Below the pieces are notes generated by a model, which was given only the letters and a program-made list of their open reading frames with translations, searched no databases and was not told the origin of the DNA. Shown piece by piece: positions 46,008 through 55,300 of a stretch of DNA of 64,000 bases. The DNA comes from Sphingomonas panacis (lineage in GTDB: Bacteria > Pseudomonadota > Alphaproteobacteria > Sphingomonadales > Sphingomonadaceae): NCBI RefSeq assembly GCF_001717955.1, contig NZ_CP014168.1:1712001-1776000 (forward strand). The letters run 5' to 3'. How positions within the stretch are numbered: the stretch's first letter is position 1; each line of letters begins with the position of its first letter. A program made the position numbers and the translations under genes.

Positions 46008-47048
46008 TCAGGCCGCGATCGCTGCGTCGTCCAGCCCTACGGGCGCGAGCGCCTTGAGGAATTGCCGTGCGCTCGCCTCCCAGGTGAAGCTCTGGCCGTA
46101 GGCGGCGCAGGTCGTGCGGTCGAGCGTCAGCGCCTGCGCGATCGCGGCGTCGAGATCCTCGTCCATCACGCCGACTCCGGGCTTGAGCACGTCGAGCGGC
46201 CCGGTCACCGGATAGGCGGCGACCGGCGTGCCGCAGGCCATCGCCTCGATCATCACCAGACCGAACGTGTCGGTGCGGCTGGGGAAGACGAACACGTCGG
46301 CGGCGGCATAAGCGGCGGCAAGCTCCGCGCCGAAGCGCGCGCCGAGGAACTTGGCCTCGGGGAAGCGTGCTTCCAGTGATGCGCGCGCCGGCCCGTCGCC
46401 GACGATGACCTTGGTGCCGGGCTGCGCCGTGGTCAGGAACGCCTCGATATTCTTCTCGACCGCGACGCGACCGACGTAGAGCTGGATCGGGCCGGCCCCC
46501 TCTTGCTTGAGCGCGCGCAGCTCAGGATCGGGTGCGGTTTCATGCGAGAATAGCGACAGATCGACGCCGCGCCCCCATTCGCGCACGCGCGTCAGGCCGT
46601 GGTCCTTGAGCGTGGCCTCGATCGACCGAGTCGAGGCGAGGATCGCCTGTGCCGGCGCATGGAACCAGCGGATGTAGCGCCAGATCCATTCGGGGTTCAC
46701 GCCGGTCCGCGCCGAAACGTAATCGGGGAATTGCGTGTGATAGGCGGTGGTGAACGGAAAGTTCTGCGTCAGGCACCAGCGCCGCGCGGCGAGGCACACC
46801 GGCCCCTCGGTCGCGAGATGGATGGCGTGCGGATTGAAATCGGCGAGCATCTTGCCGACCCCGTTCGTGCTGGCGAGCGCGAGGCGGATTTCTGGGTAGG
46901 TCGGGCAGGGCAGCGAATAGAACAGATCGGGCGAGACGACGAGGACTTCATGCCCCTGCCGCTCCAGCTCGGCGCGAACCGATTGCAGCGTGCGGACGAC
47001 CCCGTTGACCTGCGGGCTCCACGCATCGGTGGCGATCGCGATCCGCAC
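46008..47048 (-). CDS. GT4-family glycosyltransferase
   Basis: A 346-residue GT-B glycosyltransferase: IATDAWSPQVNGVVRTLQSV at the N-terminus, YVGRVAVEKNIEAFL and FPSRTDTFGLVMIEAMACGT in the nucleotide-sugar domain. The ending pattern is of the mannosyl/glucuronosyl lipid transferase kind. Five bases after the LpxH-like gene, so the two are co-transcribed and may act on the same envelope lipid. Donor and acceptor are unknown. Confidence 0.88.
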   Translation of the reverse strand: MRIAIATDAWSPQVNGVVRTLQSVRAELERQGHEVLVVSPDLFYSLPCPTYPEIRLALASTNGVGKMLADFNPHAIHLATEGPVCLAARRWCLTQNFPFTTAYHTQFPDYVSARTGVNPEWIWRYIRWFHAPAQAILASTRSIEATLKDHGLTRVREWGRGVDLSLFSHETAPDPELRALKQEGAGPIQLYVGRVAVEKNIEAFLTTAQPGTKVIVGDGPARASLEARFPEAKFLGARFGAELAAAYAAADVFVFPSRTDTFGLVMIEAMACGTPVAAYPVTGPLDVLKPGVGVMDEDLDAAIAQALTLDRTTCAAYGQSFTWEASARQFLKALAPVGLDDAAIAA

Positions 47049-47053
47049 CGCGC

Positions 47054-47968
47054 TCAGGCCGCCATCATCTCGATCTCCGCCGGCGCCTCGGTTTCCACCT
47101 CCGGCGGCTTTCGGGCGGCAATTTCGTCGGCCCAGTGCAACACCTCCATGCGACCGTCGAAATGCTCGACCAATGCCGTGCAGCCCTCCACCCAGTCGCC
47201 ATCGTTATAATATTGGACGCCGCCGATGTCGCGGATTTCGGCGGTGTGGATATGCCCGCACACCACGCCATCGACACCGCGCGCGCCGGCCGCTTCCGCG
47301 ATCACCTGTTCGTAATTCGAGATGAATTCGACCGCGTTCTTCACCTTCGCCTTCGCATGTTTCGAGAGCGACCAATATGGCAAGTTGAACCGGCGGCGAT
47401 AGGCATTCACCAGCCGGTTCAGGGCCATCAGCGATTCATAAGCAACATCGCCGACATGCGCCAGCCATCTGTGCGCGAGCGTGATCGCGTCGAATTCGTC
47501 GCCGTGCAGCACCAGCAGCCGGCGCCCGTCAGCGGTGGTGTGGATCGCCTTGCGCCGGATCGAGACGCCGCCGAAGCTCAGCCCGCTGAACTGGCGCATC
47601 ACCTCGTCATGGTTGCCGGGGATGTAGATCACGTCGGTGCCGCGCTTGGCGCGCTTGAGGAGGCGCCAAATGACGTCGTTGTGCGCGGCGGGCCAGTAGA
47701 ACTTCTTCTTCAGCCGCCAGCCATCGATGATGTCACCGACCAGATACATCGTATCGCTGTCGACATGGTCGAGGAAGTCGATCAGCATCTCGGCGTTGCA
47801 GCCGCGCGTGCCGAGGTGGATGTCCGAAATCCAGATCGTGCGGAACCGCTGCCGCTCGGGCGGGGTGCGCTCGGGGATCGTCGGCGTCGAATTGGCGAAA
47901 TCGAACAGGTCCGTCACCGAGCTGTCGCCCGGCAGCAGATCCATCGCAATCTTGGTGACGGCGTCCAT
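47054..47968 (-). CDS. LpxH-like metallophosphoesterase
   Basis: A 304-residue metallophosphatase of the UDP-2,3-diacylglucosamine diphosphatase-related family: ISDIHLGTRGC, YLVGDIIDGW, YIPGNHDEV, LVLHGDEFD and VVCGHIHTAEI give the full dimetal site. It is longer than LpxH and belongs to the alphaproteobacterial paralogue group paired with a GT4 gene, as here. A role in envelope glycolipid synthesis is inferred. Confidence 0.88.
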   Translation of the reverse strand: MDAVTKIAMDLLPGDSSVTDLFDFANSTPTIPERTPPERQRFRTIWISDIHLGTRGCNAEMLIDFLDHVDSDTMYLVGDIIDGWRLKKKFYWPAAHNDVIWRLLKRAKRGTDVIYIPGNHDEVMRQFSGLSFGGVSIRRKAIHTTADGRRLLVLHGDEFDAITLAHRWLAHVGDVAYESLMALNRLVNAYRRRFNLPYWSLSKHAKAKVKNAVEFISNYEQVIAEAAGARGVDGVVCGHIHTAEIRDIGGVQYYNDGDWVEGCTALVEHFDGRMEVLHWADEIAARKPPEVETEAPAEIEMMAA

Positions 47969-48052
47969 GCGCTTTCCCCCGGCAGGTGTCGGCTGAGACT
48001 GCGCTATGGCCGGGTTTTGTTACACCTTGAGTCGGACGCGATGACAGCCGCG

Positions 48053-48670
48053 TTACGCGGTGATGGCGACATGCCCCGGCTGCGCCGCGACTCGCGCCAG
48101 CCACGCCGATACCGCAGGCCAGCGCGCGAGATCGAACCCGCCTTCGTCCGCGACATGCGTATAGGCATAGAGCGCGATGTCGGCGAGCGTGAAGCGGTCC
48201 CCGGCGAACCAGTCGGCGCGGGCGAGATGATCTTCCGTCAGATCGAGCGCCGCCTCGGCGGCGGCCGTCCGCGCGGGGATCTGCCCGCGCTGTGCATCGG
48301 TAAGGTTGGCCTCCCCGATCATGGCGCGCCAGAACCGCAACGTCGCGACATTGGGTTCGTGGTTATACTGCTCCCAGAACATCCAGCGCAGCATGTCGGC
48401 ATGGTCGAAGCGGTCCTCCGGGATCAGCACGGACCCGTGCGCCAGCCAGACGCACGCCGCATTGCTCTCCGGTAGGAACCTCTCACCGATCTGGAGGACG
48501 GGGATTCGCCCGTTGGCACTGACGTCGCGCAGGAACGTGTCGGTGCGCGTCTCGCCCGTGAGGATATCATACTCACGCCGGGCGAGCGGAACGCCGAGAT
48601 GCGCGGCGGTCAGCCGGATCTTGTAGCAATTCCCCGACGGTGCATATTCGTGCAGGATCAGATCGGTCAT
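48053..48670 (-). CDS. Glutathione S-transferase family protein
   Basis: A 205-residue GST: thioredoxin-like domain (LHEYAPSGNCYKIRLTAAHL, GRIPVLQIGERFLPESNAA) and helical domain (FTLADIALYAYTHVADEGG). The conserved Ser in PSGNCYK is the probable glutathione-activating residue. ATG at 48670 with an AAGGGGG site. Single transcription unit. Confidence 0.88.
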   Translation of the reverse strand: MTDLILHEYAPSGNCYKIRLTAAHLGVPLARREYDILTGETRTDTFLRDVSANGRIPVLQIGERFLPESNAACVWLAHGSVLIPEDRFDHADMLRWMFWEQYNHEPNVATLRFWRAMIGEANLTDAQRGQIPARTAAAEAALDLTEDHLARADWFAGDRFTLADIALYAYTHVADEGGFDLARWPAVSAWLARVAAQPGHVAITA

Positions 48671-48741
48671 GGTCGCCCCCTTCGCTGCGCCGCTTGTGCC
48701 CGCATCTCGTGCGTGCGCCAAGCAAAGCGTGGCGGGCCGCA

Positions 48742-48758
48742 GATAAGCCGGGCTTATC
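48742..48758. repeat. Perfect inverted repeat between accC and GST genes
   Basis: GATAAGCC-G-GGCTTATC, 8-bp arms, in the 113-bp gap between the accC stop and the GST start. No T tract; it may be an operator for the GST gene or a terminator remnant. Confidence 0.45.
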
Positions 48759-48783
48759 AACCCGGCCTATCCGCCCCGAACGG

Positions 48784-50142
48784 TCAGTCCTGGTTCTCGG
48801 GGCGCGCGAGCCAGTCTTCGAGCCATTTGATCGTGTAGTCGCCGGCCTGGAACTCGGGGTCTTCGAGCAGCGCCTGATGCAGCGGGATCGTCGTCTTGAC
48901 CCCGTCGATCACGAACTCTTCCAGCGCGCGGCGCAGCCGCAGGATGCAGCCCTCGCGGGTGCGACCATAGACGATCAGCTTGGCGATCATCGAATCGTAA
49001 TACGGCGGGATGCGATAGCCCGCATACAGCCCGCTATCGACGCGCACGTGCATGCCGCCCGGCGCGTGATAATAGTCCACCCGCCCCGGCGAGGGCGCGA
49101 AGGTGCGCGGGTCTTCGGCGTTGATGCGGCATTCGATCGCGTGGCCGCGGAACTCCAGCTCCTCCTGCCGCACCGACAGCGGATGCCCCTCGGCGATGCG
49201 GATCTGCTCGCGCACCAGATCCATGCCGGTGATCGCCTCGGTGACGGGATGCTCGACCTGAAGCCGGGTGTTCATCTCGATGAAGTAGAACTCGCCGTCT
49301 TCCCACAGGAACTCGATCGTGCCCGCGCCGCGATAGGCCATGTCGGCCATCGCCTTGGCGACGATGCCGCCCATGCGCGCGCGATCCTCCGGCCCGAGCA
49401 CGGGGGAGGGGGCTTCCTCCAGCACCTTCTGGTGGCGGCGCTGGAGCGAGCAGTCGCGCTCGCCGAGGTGGATCGCCTCGCCCTTGCCGTCGCCGAACAC
49501 CTGGAACTCGATGTGGCGCGGGTTGCCGAGATATTTTTCGAGATAGACGGTGGCATCGCCGAACGCGGCTTTCGCCTCGCTGCCGGCCTGCTGCATCAGC
49601 GTTTCGAGCTCGTCTTCGGACGCGCACACCTTCATGCCACGCCCGCCGCCGCCCGAGGCCGCCTTGATGATGACCGGATAGCCGATCCGCGCCGCGATCT
49701 CGCGCGCCTCGACGATGTCGCTGATCGCGCCGTCCGAGCCCGGCACCAGCGGCAGCCCGAGCGCGCCGGCGGTGCGCTTCGCCTCGACCTTGTCGCCCAT
49801 CGTGCGGATATGTTCGGGCTTCGGCCCGACGAAGATCAGCCCGTGCGCCTCGACGATCTCGGCGAACTTGGCGTTCTCCGAAAGGAAGCCGTAGCCCGGG
49901 TGGATCGCGTCCGCGCCCGAAATCTCCGCCGCCGAGATGATGTTGGGGATGTTGAGATAGCTCTCGCCCGCCGCCGGCGGCCCGATGCAGATCGCCTGAT
50001 CGGCGAGCCGCACGTGCATCGCGTCGGCATCGGCGGTCGAATGCACCGCGACCGTCTGGATGCCCATCTCGTGACAGGCGCGATGGATGCGCAAGGCGAT
50101 CTCGCCGCGATTGGCGATCAGGAGCTTCTTGATTTCGGGCAT
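48784..50142 (-). CDS. accC: Biotin carboxylase subunit of acetyl-CoA carboxylase
   Basis: A 452-residue ATP-grasp carboxylase: [39 protein letters not shown], and [14 protein letters not shown] are all intact. It carboxylates biotin on AccB at the start of fatty acid synthesis. Two bases after accB, in the usual aroQ-accB-accC order. Confidence 0.97.
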   Translation of the reverse strand: MPEIKKLLIANRGEIALRIHRACHEMGIQTVAVHSTADADAMHVRLADQAICIGPPAAGESYLNIPNIISAAEISGADAIHPGYGFLSENAKFAEIVEAHGLIFVGPKPEHIRTMGDKVEAKRTAGALGLPLVPGSDGAISDIVEAREIAARIGYPVIIKAASGGGGRGMKVCASEDELETLMQQAGSEAKAAFGDATVYLEKYLGNPRHIEFQVFGDGKGEAIHLGERDCSLQRRHQKVLEEAPSPVLGPEDRARMGGIVAKAMADMAYRGAGTIEFLWEDGEFYFIEMNTRLQVEHPVTEAITGMDLVREQIRIAEGHPLSVRQEELEFRGHAIECRINAEDPRTFAPSPGRVDYYHAPGGMHVRVDSGLYAGYRIPPYYDSMIAKLIVYGRTREGCILRLRRALEEFVIDGVKTTIPLHQALLEDPEFQAGDYTIKWLEDWLARPENQD

Positions 50143-50144
50143 GG

Positions 50145-50624
50145 TTATTCGACGACCACCAGCGGCTGATCGAACTCGACCGGCTGGCCGTTCTCGACCA
50201 GAATCGCCTTCACCGTCCCCGCCGAGGGCGCGACGATCGGGTTCATCACCTTCATCGCTTCGACGATCAGCAGCGTCTCGCCCGCCGCGACCCGGTCGCC
50301 CACGCCGACGAACGCCTTGGCGCCCGGCTCGGCCGAGAGATAGACCGTGCCGACCATCGGCGATTTGACTGCATTGGCGCTCGGCGCGGGCGATGCGACG
50401 ATCTCCGGCAGAGCCGCCGCCGCGACCGGCGCGGCCGGCGCAGGCGCGGCATAGTGCATCGGTGCCGCCGCGACCTGTGCGGCCTTGCGCGCGATGCGGA
50501 TCTTGCGGTCGCCGTCCTCGACCTCGATCTCGGTGAGATCGGTCGCGTCGAGCATCTCGGCGAGCTGGCGGACCAGATCGACATCGATCCGCATCGCGCC
50601 GGAAGTTGCTGTGTTATCGGTCAT
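50145..50624 (-). CDS. accB: Biotin carboxyl carrier protein
   Basis: A 159-residue BCCP. An N-terminal helical part, an Ala/Pro-rich linker ([15 protein letters not shown]) and the C-terminal lipoyl-like domain with the biotinylated Lys in EAMKVMN. The start at 50624 is used; MRIDVDLV at 50594 is an alternative. Forms an operon with accC. Confidence 0.96.
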   Translation of the reverse strand: MTDNTATSGAMRIDVDLVRQLAEMLDATDLTEIEVEDGDRKIRIARKAAQVAAAPMHYAAPAPAAPVAAAALPEIVASPAPSANAVKSPMVGTVYLSAEPGAKAFVGVGDRVAAGETLLIVEAMKVMNPIVAPSAGTVKAILVENGQPVEFDQPLVVVE

Positions 50625-50672
50625 ACGACCCCTGTTATCCTGTTCTTGCCCTGAATTTGGTGGCGCGTCCTG

Positions 50673-51107
50673 TCAGAACCGCGCGGCGGCTTCAAGCGCC
50701 AGCATATACGAATACGCGCCGAACCCCGCTATGGTGCCTTTCGCGGCCATTCCGACGTAGCTGTGGTGCCGAAATGTCTCGCGTGTATGCGGGTTGGAAA
50801 GGTGGACCTCGATCACCGGCGTCCTGATGCCCTTGATCGCATCATGCACCGCCACCGAAGTGTGGGTGAACGCGCCGGCGTTGAGCAGCACCGCCTTGGC
50901 GCCGATCGCTTGCGCCTCGTGAAGCCAGTCGACCAGATGCCCCTCGTGGTTCGATTGGCGCACATCGACCGTCAGATCGAGTTCGCGGGCGCGATCCTCA
51001 AGCATGCCGGCGATATCGTCGAGCGTGTCGTGCCCATAGATCTCCGGCTCGCGCGTGCCGAGCAGGTTGAGGTTGGGGCCGTTGAGGACGAAGATGGTGT
51101 CGGGCAT
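50673..51107 (-). CDS. aroQ: 3-Dehydroquinate dehydratase, type II
   Basis: A 144-residue type II dehydroquinase: [41 protein letters not shown] and [19 protein letters not shown], including the catalytic Tyr/His set. Third step of the shikimate pathway. First gene of the aroQ-accB-accC unit, 48 bp before accB. Confidence 0.96.
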   Translation of the reverse strand: MPDTIFVLNGPNLNLLGTREPEIYGHDTLDDIAGMLEDRARELDLTVDVRQSNHEGHLVDWLHEAQAIGAKAVLLNAGAFTHTSVAVHDAIKGIRTPVIEVHLSNPHTRETFRHHSYVGMAAKGTIAGFGAYSYMLALEAAARF

Positions 51108-51165
51108 CGAACTCTTTCAATTGCGGGCACGACGCGCACGCCTATATCGTGACGACCCTCCTTAC

Positions 51166-51229
51166 CCGTTCGTGTCGAGCGAAGTCGAGACACCAGCGCA
51201 GGTGTCTCGACTTCGCTCGACACGAACGG
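51166..51229. repeat. Family A element with perfect 29-bp arms
   Basis: 51166-51194 and 51201-51229 are exact complements, opening CCGTTCGTGTCGAGCGAAGT, with a 6-base loop. It lies between the divergent aroQ and thiS-thiG starts, the best preserved copy of the family in the window. Confidence 0.92.
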
Positions 51230-51267
51230 CACAGGGCGCGGCGCGGCACCGTAACGCAGGATACGAT

Positions 51268-52272
51268 ATGCATACAGATGGAACTCTCTCGATTCAGGTC
51301 AATGGCGAGCATCGCCGCGTGCGCGCCGGGCTGAGCCTCGCCGATCTGGCGGCCGATCTTGGCCTCGCGCCGGAGAAGGTCGCGGTCGAGCGCAATCTGT
51401 CGGTGGTGCCGCGCTCGACGCTGGCGCAGGTGCTGGTCGAGGACGGCGACGAACTCGAGATCGTGCATTTCGTGGGCGGTGGCGATCATGCCGGGCCTGT
51501 CGCGCAGGACACTTGGACGGTGGCGGGGCGCACGTTCCGCTCGCGGCTGATCGTCGGCACCGGCAAGTACAAGGATTTCGCGCAGAACGCCGCCGCGCTC
51601 GAGGCGTCGGGCGCCGAGATCGTCACCGTCGCGGTGCGGCGCGTCAACGTGTCGGACCGCAATGCGCCGATGCTGACCGATTTCATCGATCCGAAGAAGG
51701 TCACCTATCTCCCCAACACCGCCGGCTGCTTCGATGCGGAATCGGCGATCCGCACGCTTCGGCTGGCGCGCGAGGCGGGCGGCTGGGATCTCGTCAAGCT
51801 CGAGGTGCTGGGCGAGGCGAAGACTTTGTACCCCGACATGGTCGAGACGCTGCGCGCCACCGAGGTGCTGGCCAAGGAGGGCTTCCTGCCGATGGTCTAT
51901 TGCGTCGATGATCCGATCGCGGCGAAGCGGCTGGAGAATGTCGGCGCGGTCGCGATCATGCCGCTCGGCGCGCCGATCGGCTCGGGGCTCGGTATCCAGA
52001 ATCAGGTGACGATCCGGCTGATCGTCGAAGGCGCCGGCGTGCCGGTGCTGGTCGACGCCGGCGTCGGCACCGCATCGGACGCGGCGGCGGCGATGGAACT
52101 CGGGTGCGACGGCGTGCTGATGAATACCGCGATCGCCGAGGCCAAAGACCCGATCATGATGGCCGCCGCGATGAAGGCGGGCGTCGAGGCGGGGCGGCTC
52201 GCCTATCTCGCCGGGCGGATGGGTAAGCGGCGTTACGCCGACCCGTCGAGCCCGCTGTCGGGGCTGATCTGA
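51268..52272 (+). CDS. thiG: ThiS-ThiG fusion (sulfur carrier + thiazole synthase)
   Basis: A 334-residue protein. Residues 1-72 are a ThiS-like ubiquitin fold ([36 protein letters not shown]). From about 83 it is ThiG ([15 protein letters not shown], Schiff-base Lys177 in [29 protein letters not shown]). ThiG makes the thiazole ring of thiamine from ThiS-thiocarboxylate. Free ThiS ends in GlyGly, whose C-terminus is activated; here that GGG is internal. ATG at 51268 follows an AGGATACGAT context. No TPP riboswitch fold was recognised in the leader, which is mostly the family A hairpin. Confidence 0.92.
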   Translation: MHTDGTLSIQVNGEHRRVRAGLSLADLAADLGLAPEKVAVERNLSVVPRSTLAQVLVEDGDELEIVHFVGGGDHAGPVAQDTWTVAGRTFRSRLIVGTGKYKDFAQNAAALEASGAEIVTVAVRRVNVSDRNAPMLTDFIDPKKVTYLPNTAGCFDAESAIRTLRLAREAGGWDLVKLEVLGEAKTLYPDMVETLRATEVLAKEGFLPMVYCVDDPIAAKRLENVGAVAIMPLGAPIGSGLGIQNQVTIRLIVEGAGVPVLVDAGVGTASDAAAAMELGCDGVLMNTAIAEAKDPIMMAAAMKAGVEAGRLAYLAGRMGKRRYADPSSPLSGLI

Positions 52273-52306
52273 GGCTGGCGTAGTCCTGATCCAGATTATG
52301 CTCGTG

Positions 52307-52331
52307 GGAACCGGGCAGGGCTTCGCGGGTT
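52307..52331 (+). promoter_or_regulatory. EcfG-type promoter candidate before csbD-like gene
   Basis: GGAAC (52307-52311), 16-bp spacer, GGTT (52328-52331); the alphaproteobacterial general-stress sigma EcfG consensus is GGAAC-N16-17-CGTT. It lies 63 bp upstream of a CsbD gene, a typical general-stress target. One mismatch in the -10. Confidence 0.45.
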
Positions 52332-52393
52332 CTATATCCGGGAGTGGTAGCGTCGGCCTAAGACGCGAACAAACTCACGTAGGAGATTGAATC

Positions 52394-52564
52394 ATGGGCG
52401 AACTCGGCGACAAAATCAAAGGCAACGTCAACGAAGCTATTGGCAAGGTCAAGCAGCACAGCGACGATCCGGCGACCCGTGACGAAGGCGCCGCTCAGGA
52501 GCTGAAGGGCAAGGGCGAGCAGGTCAAGGGCAAGATCAAGGGCGCGCTCGGCGACGACATCTGA
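52394..52564 (+). CDS. CsbD-family stress protein
   Basis: A 56-residue hydrophilic protein: MGELGDKIKGNVNEAIGKVK, then ELKGKGEQVKGKIKGALGDD, the repeat pattern of the CsbD family, which is induced by general stress in many bacteria. AGGAG at 52381-52385 precedes the ATG. It stands alone between thiS-thiG and a strong terminator. Confidence 0.93.
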   Translation: MGELGDKIKGNVNEAIGKVKQHSDDPATRDEGAAQELKGKGEQVKGKIKGALGDDI

Positions 52565-52591
52565 CGTCGCGACAGCCTTTGCCTAAAACGA

Positions 52592-52619
52592 GCCGCTCCG
52601 GGAAACCGGGGCGGCTTTT
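52592..52619 (+). terminator. Terminator of csbD-like gene
   Basis: 10-bp stem (52592-52601 with 52606-52615, one T-G wobble), GAAA loop and TTTT. It also lies between convergent genes, just 3 bp before the end of the TPP-enzyme gene. Confidence 0.85.
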
Positions 52620-52621
52620 CG

Positions 52622-54280
52622 TTATGCCTCGCCCGCCAGCATCGCGCCTGCGCTGATCGCGCGCATCTCGGTCTTGAGGTGGAGCAGCTTGACGCCGCCT
52701 TGCGCGAGCGCACGGTCGAGCGCGGGCGCGAACGCTTCGGTGGTCTCGACCGTCTCGGCCCAGCAGCCATAAGCGCGGCCGAGCGCGGCGAAATCGGGGT
52801 TGTGCAGCCGCGTGCCGCTCACCCGCCCCGGATAGTCGCGCTCCTGATGCATTCGGATCGTGCCGTAGCCGCTGTTGTCGATCACCAGCACCAGCATGTC
52901 CGCGTCCTGCGCCACGGCGGTCGCGAGTTCCTGCCCGTTCATCAGGAAGCAGCCGTCGCCAGCGAGCGCGACGACCTGGCGGTCGGGGTGGCGCAAGGCG
53001 GCGGCGGTGGCGGCGGGGACGCCATAGCCCATCGCGCCACAGGTCGGGGCAAGCTGGCTGTGAAGGTCATAGCGCCAGTAGCGGTGCCACCAGCCCGAGT
53101 AATTGCCCGCGCCGTTGCAGATGATCGTGTCCGCCGGCAACCGCTCGCGCATCGCCGCGACGCACGGCCCGAGATCGAGCGCGAGGCCGGGGCGTGGGGC
53201 GGGGGTGGACCAGGCGAGATACTCGGCATGGGCTTCGGCGCCGGTCGTGCGCGGCGGTATGTCGATCGACAGCAGGCCATCCGCGAACGACGCCATGTCC
53301 GCGCAGATCGCGAGATCGGCGCGGTAGACGCTGCCGAGTTCATCGGGGTCGGGATGGATATGGACGAGCGTCTGGCCGGGGTGCTCGGGCGTGATGAGCG
53401 TATAGCCATCGGTGGTCGCCTCGCCGAGCCGCGCGCCGATCACCAGCAGCAGGTCGGCGGCACGGATGCGTTCGACGAGCTTGGGGTTGGGACCATAGCC
53501 GAGATTGCCCGCCCACACCGGGCAGTCGTTCGGCACCGCGTCCTGCCGGCGGAAGGCGGATGCGACCGGCACGCCGCTGCGCTCGGCCCATTGTGCGATA
53601 TCGCGCGCCGCCGCATCGTCCCATCCGGCGCCGCCGATCAGCAGCATCGGCCGTTCGGCCCCATCCAGCGCGCCGCCGAGCGCGGCGATCTGGATCGGAT
53701 CGGTCGCCTGCACGACCCGATCCACGCGCGGCCGATCGACCGCCTCCACCACATCCTTGAGCATGTCCTCTGGCAGCGCCAGCACCACCGGGCCCGGTCG
53801 CCCGTTCATCGCGGTGGCGTAGGCACGCGCGACATATTCGGGGATGCGGCGCGCGTCGTCGATCCGCGCCGCCCATTTGGCGATGGGCGTGAACATCGCC
53901 TCGAAGTTGATTTCCTGAAACGCTTCGCGGTCGCGCGTGCCGCGATCGACGTCGCCGATGAACAGGATCATCGGCTGGCTGTCCTGCATCGCGACATGCA
54001 CGCCGATCGACGCATTGGTCGCGCCCGGCCCACGCGTGACGAAGGCGATCCCCGGCCGTCCGGTCAGCGCGCCGTCCGCGCACGCCATGAAGCCGACGCC
54101 GCCTTCCTGCCGGCATACGACGAGGTCGATCGCGGGCGTGTCGTGCAGCGCGTCGAGCACAGCGAGGAAACTCTCGCCGGGGACGGTGAAGATCCGGTCG
54201 CAGCCCTGCGCGCGCAGTTGATCGACGAGGATGCGGCCGCCGGTGCGGAGAGTGGCGGGGTTTGCGGAATCTGAAGCCAT
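52622..54280 (-). CDS. Thiamine-pyrophosphate-dependent enzyme (acetolactate synthase-like)
   Basis: A 552-residue TPP enzyme with the ALS/POX layout. The N-terminal domain carries FTVPGESFLAVLDAL, whose Glu activates TPP. A central domain contains LLIGGAGWDDAAARDI. The C-terminal domain has the GDG-N motif (GDGCFLMNGQELATAV, IDNSGYGTIRMHQ). It may act in acyloin or branched-chain metabolism, but no partner gene is nearby. ATG at 54280; the frame runs on through a repeat to 54499 and was not used. Confidence 0.85.
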   Translation of the reverse strand: MASDSANPATLRTGGRILVDQLRAQGCDRIFTVPGESFLAVLDALHDTPAIDLVVCRQEGGVGFMACADGALTGRPGIAFVTRGPGATNASIGVHVAMQDSQPMILFIGDVDRGTRDREAFQEINFEAMFTPIAKWAARIDDARRIPEYVARAYATAMNGRPGPVVLALPEDMLKDVVEAVDRPRVDRVVQATDPIQIAALGGALDGAERPMLLIGGAGWDDAAARDIAQWAERSGVPVASAFRRQDAVPNDCPVWAGNLGYGPNPKLVERIRAADLLLVIGARLGEATTDGYTLITPEHPGQTLVHIHPDPDELGSVYRADLAICADMASFADGLLSIDIPPRTTGAEAHAEYLAWSTPAPRPGLALDLGPCVAAMRERLPADTIICNGAGNYSGWWHRYWRYDLHSQLAPTCGAMGYGVPAATAAALRHPDRQVVALAGDGCFLMNGQELATAVAQDADMLVLVIDNSGYGTIRMHQERDYPGRVSGTRLHNPDFAALGRAYGCWAETVETTEAFAPALDRALAQGGVKLLHLKTEMRAISAGAMLAGEA

Positions 54281-54365
54281 GTGGCCGTGATTACCGTCTT
54301 GCCCCGAGCTTGTCGCTTGGGAAGATCGCCGCCGCGTTTGCGGAGCGCGTGAAACTGTTCTTGTT

Positions 54366-54446
54366 CTCCCGCGCATGCGGAAGTCCAGCGTTCCAAGCGC
54401 CGCACATCGGTGTTTTGCTTGGCTCTGGATTCCGGCGTGCGCGGGA
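54366..54446. repeat. Family B repeat, degenerate copy
   Basis: Left CTCCCGCGCATGCGGAAGTC, right CTCTGGATTCCGGCGTGCGC. It resembles the 28141-28219 copy including the central TTGGCTCTGG segment. Within the 430-bp gap 54281-54710, where no gene is supported. Confidence 0.75.
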
Positions 54447-54578
54447 AAACAGAATGCCATAATTCGTGCAACGATCCCGCCCGCGCCGGCGATACGCACT
54501 GTCGGAAAGCCTTACAACGCCACCGCCAGACGATCCGGGTTAACCAGAAAAATCCCGAAAATCCGCCGTTCGCGCAAA

Positions 54579-54595
54579 TTGGCACGCACCCTGCT
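54579..54595 (+). promoter_or_regulatory. Sigma-54-like promoter motif
   Basis: TTGGCACGCACCCTGCT matches TTGGCACG-N4-TTGCW with one mismatch, and TATAAT overlaps its downstream end (54595-54600). It points away from the TPP gene toward the hairpins and the antisense strand of grxD. No clear ORF follows. Function unproven. Confidence 0.35.
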
Positions 54596-54631
54596 ATAAT
54601 AGGATCATGCCGAGCGGTAACGCTTCAGCAG

Positions 54632-54695
54632 GACGGGCCGATGCTGCCCCCGATCTCGCGTCGGCCCGTCCGCACCCGGCATTTCCCGGATGCGG
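54632..54695 (-). terminator. Double hairpin after grxD
   Basis: GACGGGCCGA (54632-54641) pairs with TCGGCCCGTC (54661-54670). A second stem 54670-54679/54686-54695 pairs fully only on the minus strand with a U-G pair. Fifteen bp downstream of the grxD stop, so probably a terminator of the minus-strand operon. Confidence 0.55.
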
Positions 54696-54710
54696 ACGTG
54701 GTACCCGAGA

Positions 54711-55055
54711 TCAGGCGGCTTTCACCAGCCCAGCGTCGGTCAGCAACTGTGCCAGTTCGCCGCTCTCGTACATTTCCATCATGATGTCCGATCCGCCGAC
54801 GAACTCGCCCTTGACGTAGAGTTGCGGGATCGTCGGCCAGTCCGAGAACGCCTTGATGCCCTGGCGCACCGCCTGATCCTGCAACACGTCGACGCTGTCG
54901 AACTCGACGCCGACATGGTTGAGGATCGCGACGGCACGGCTCGAAAAGCCGCACTGCGGGAACAGCGGGCTGCCCTTCATGAACAGAAGCACGTCGCTCT
55001 TGCCGACCATGTCGGCGAGGCGGGCCTGGGTGTCGCCACTGGTTTCGGTGGTCAT
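54711..55055 (-). CDS. grxD: Monothiol glutaredoxin Grx4 type
   Basis: A 114-residue monothiol glutaredoxin with the CGFS active site in [11 protein letters not shown], and [19 protein letters not shown] for glutathione and cluster binding. Works with BolA in iron-sulfur and iron homeostasis; a bolA-family gene is 11 bp upstream. ATG at 55055 is preceded by GGAAACCGAG. Confidence 0.95.
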   Translation of the reverse strand: MTTETSGDTQARLADMVGKSDVLLFMKGSPLFPQCGFSSRAVAILNHVGVEFDSVDVLQDQAVRQGIKAFSDWPTIPQLYVKGEFVGGSDIMMEMYESGELAQLLTDAGLVKAA

Positions 55056-55066
55056 CTCGGTTTCCT

Positions 55067-55300
55067 TCACTCTGGAACGGCGGTGGTAAGCTGGAGTGCA
55101 TGGAGAACGCCGCCCATGCGTTCGCCCAGCGCGGCATAGACGGCGCGCTGTTGCTTGAGGCGCGTCATCCCGCGGAACGTCTCGCTGGTGACGCGCGCGG
55201 CCCAATGGTCGCCGTCGCCGGCAAGATCGGTCATCTCGACACGCGCGTCGGGTATCGAAGCGACGATCAGCGCCTCGATTTCATGAGCGGCCATCGGCAT
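55067..55300 (-). CDS. BolA/IbaG-family protein
   Basis: A 77-residue BolA-type protein: [51 protein letters not shown]. Immediately upstream of grxD, a common and functional pairing in which the two proteins share a [2Fe-2S] cluster. Starts directly after the DUF1476 stop. Confidence 0.9.
   Translation of the reverse strand: MPMAAHEIEALIVASIPDARVEMTDLAGDGDHWAARVTSETFRGMTRLKQQRAVYAALGERMGGVLHALQLTTAVPE

Noticed and set aside
51108..51267. Possible TPP riboswitch before thiS-thiG
   Set aside because: The leader is mostly the 64-bp family A hairpin, and the conserved CTGAGA and ACCTGA segments of a THI element are not present.
54607..54819. Seventy-codon plus-strand ORF after the sigma-54-like motif
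   Set aside because: It overlaps grxD in antisense, has low-complexity composition and no ribosome site.
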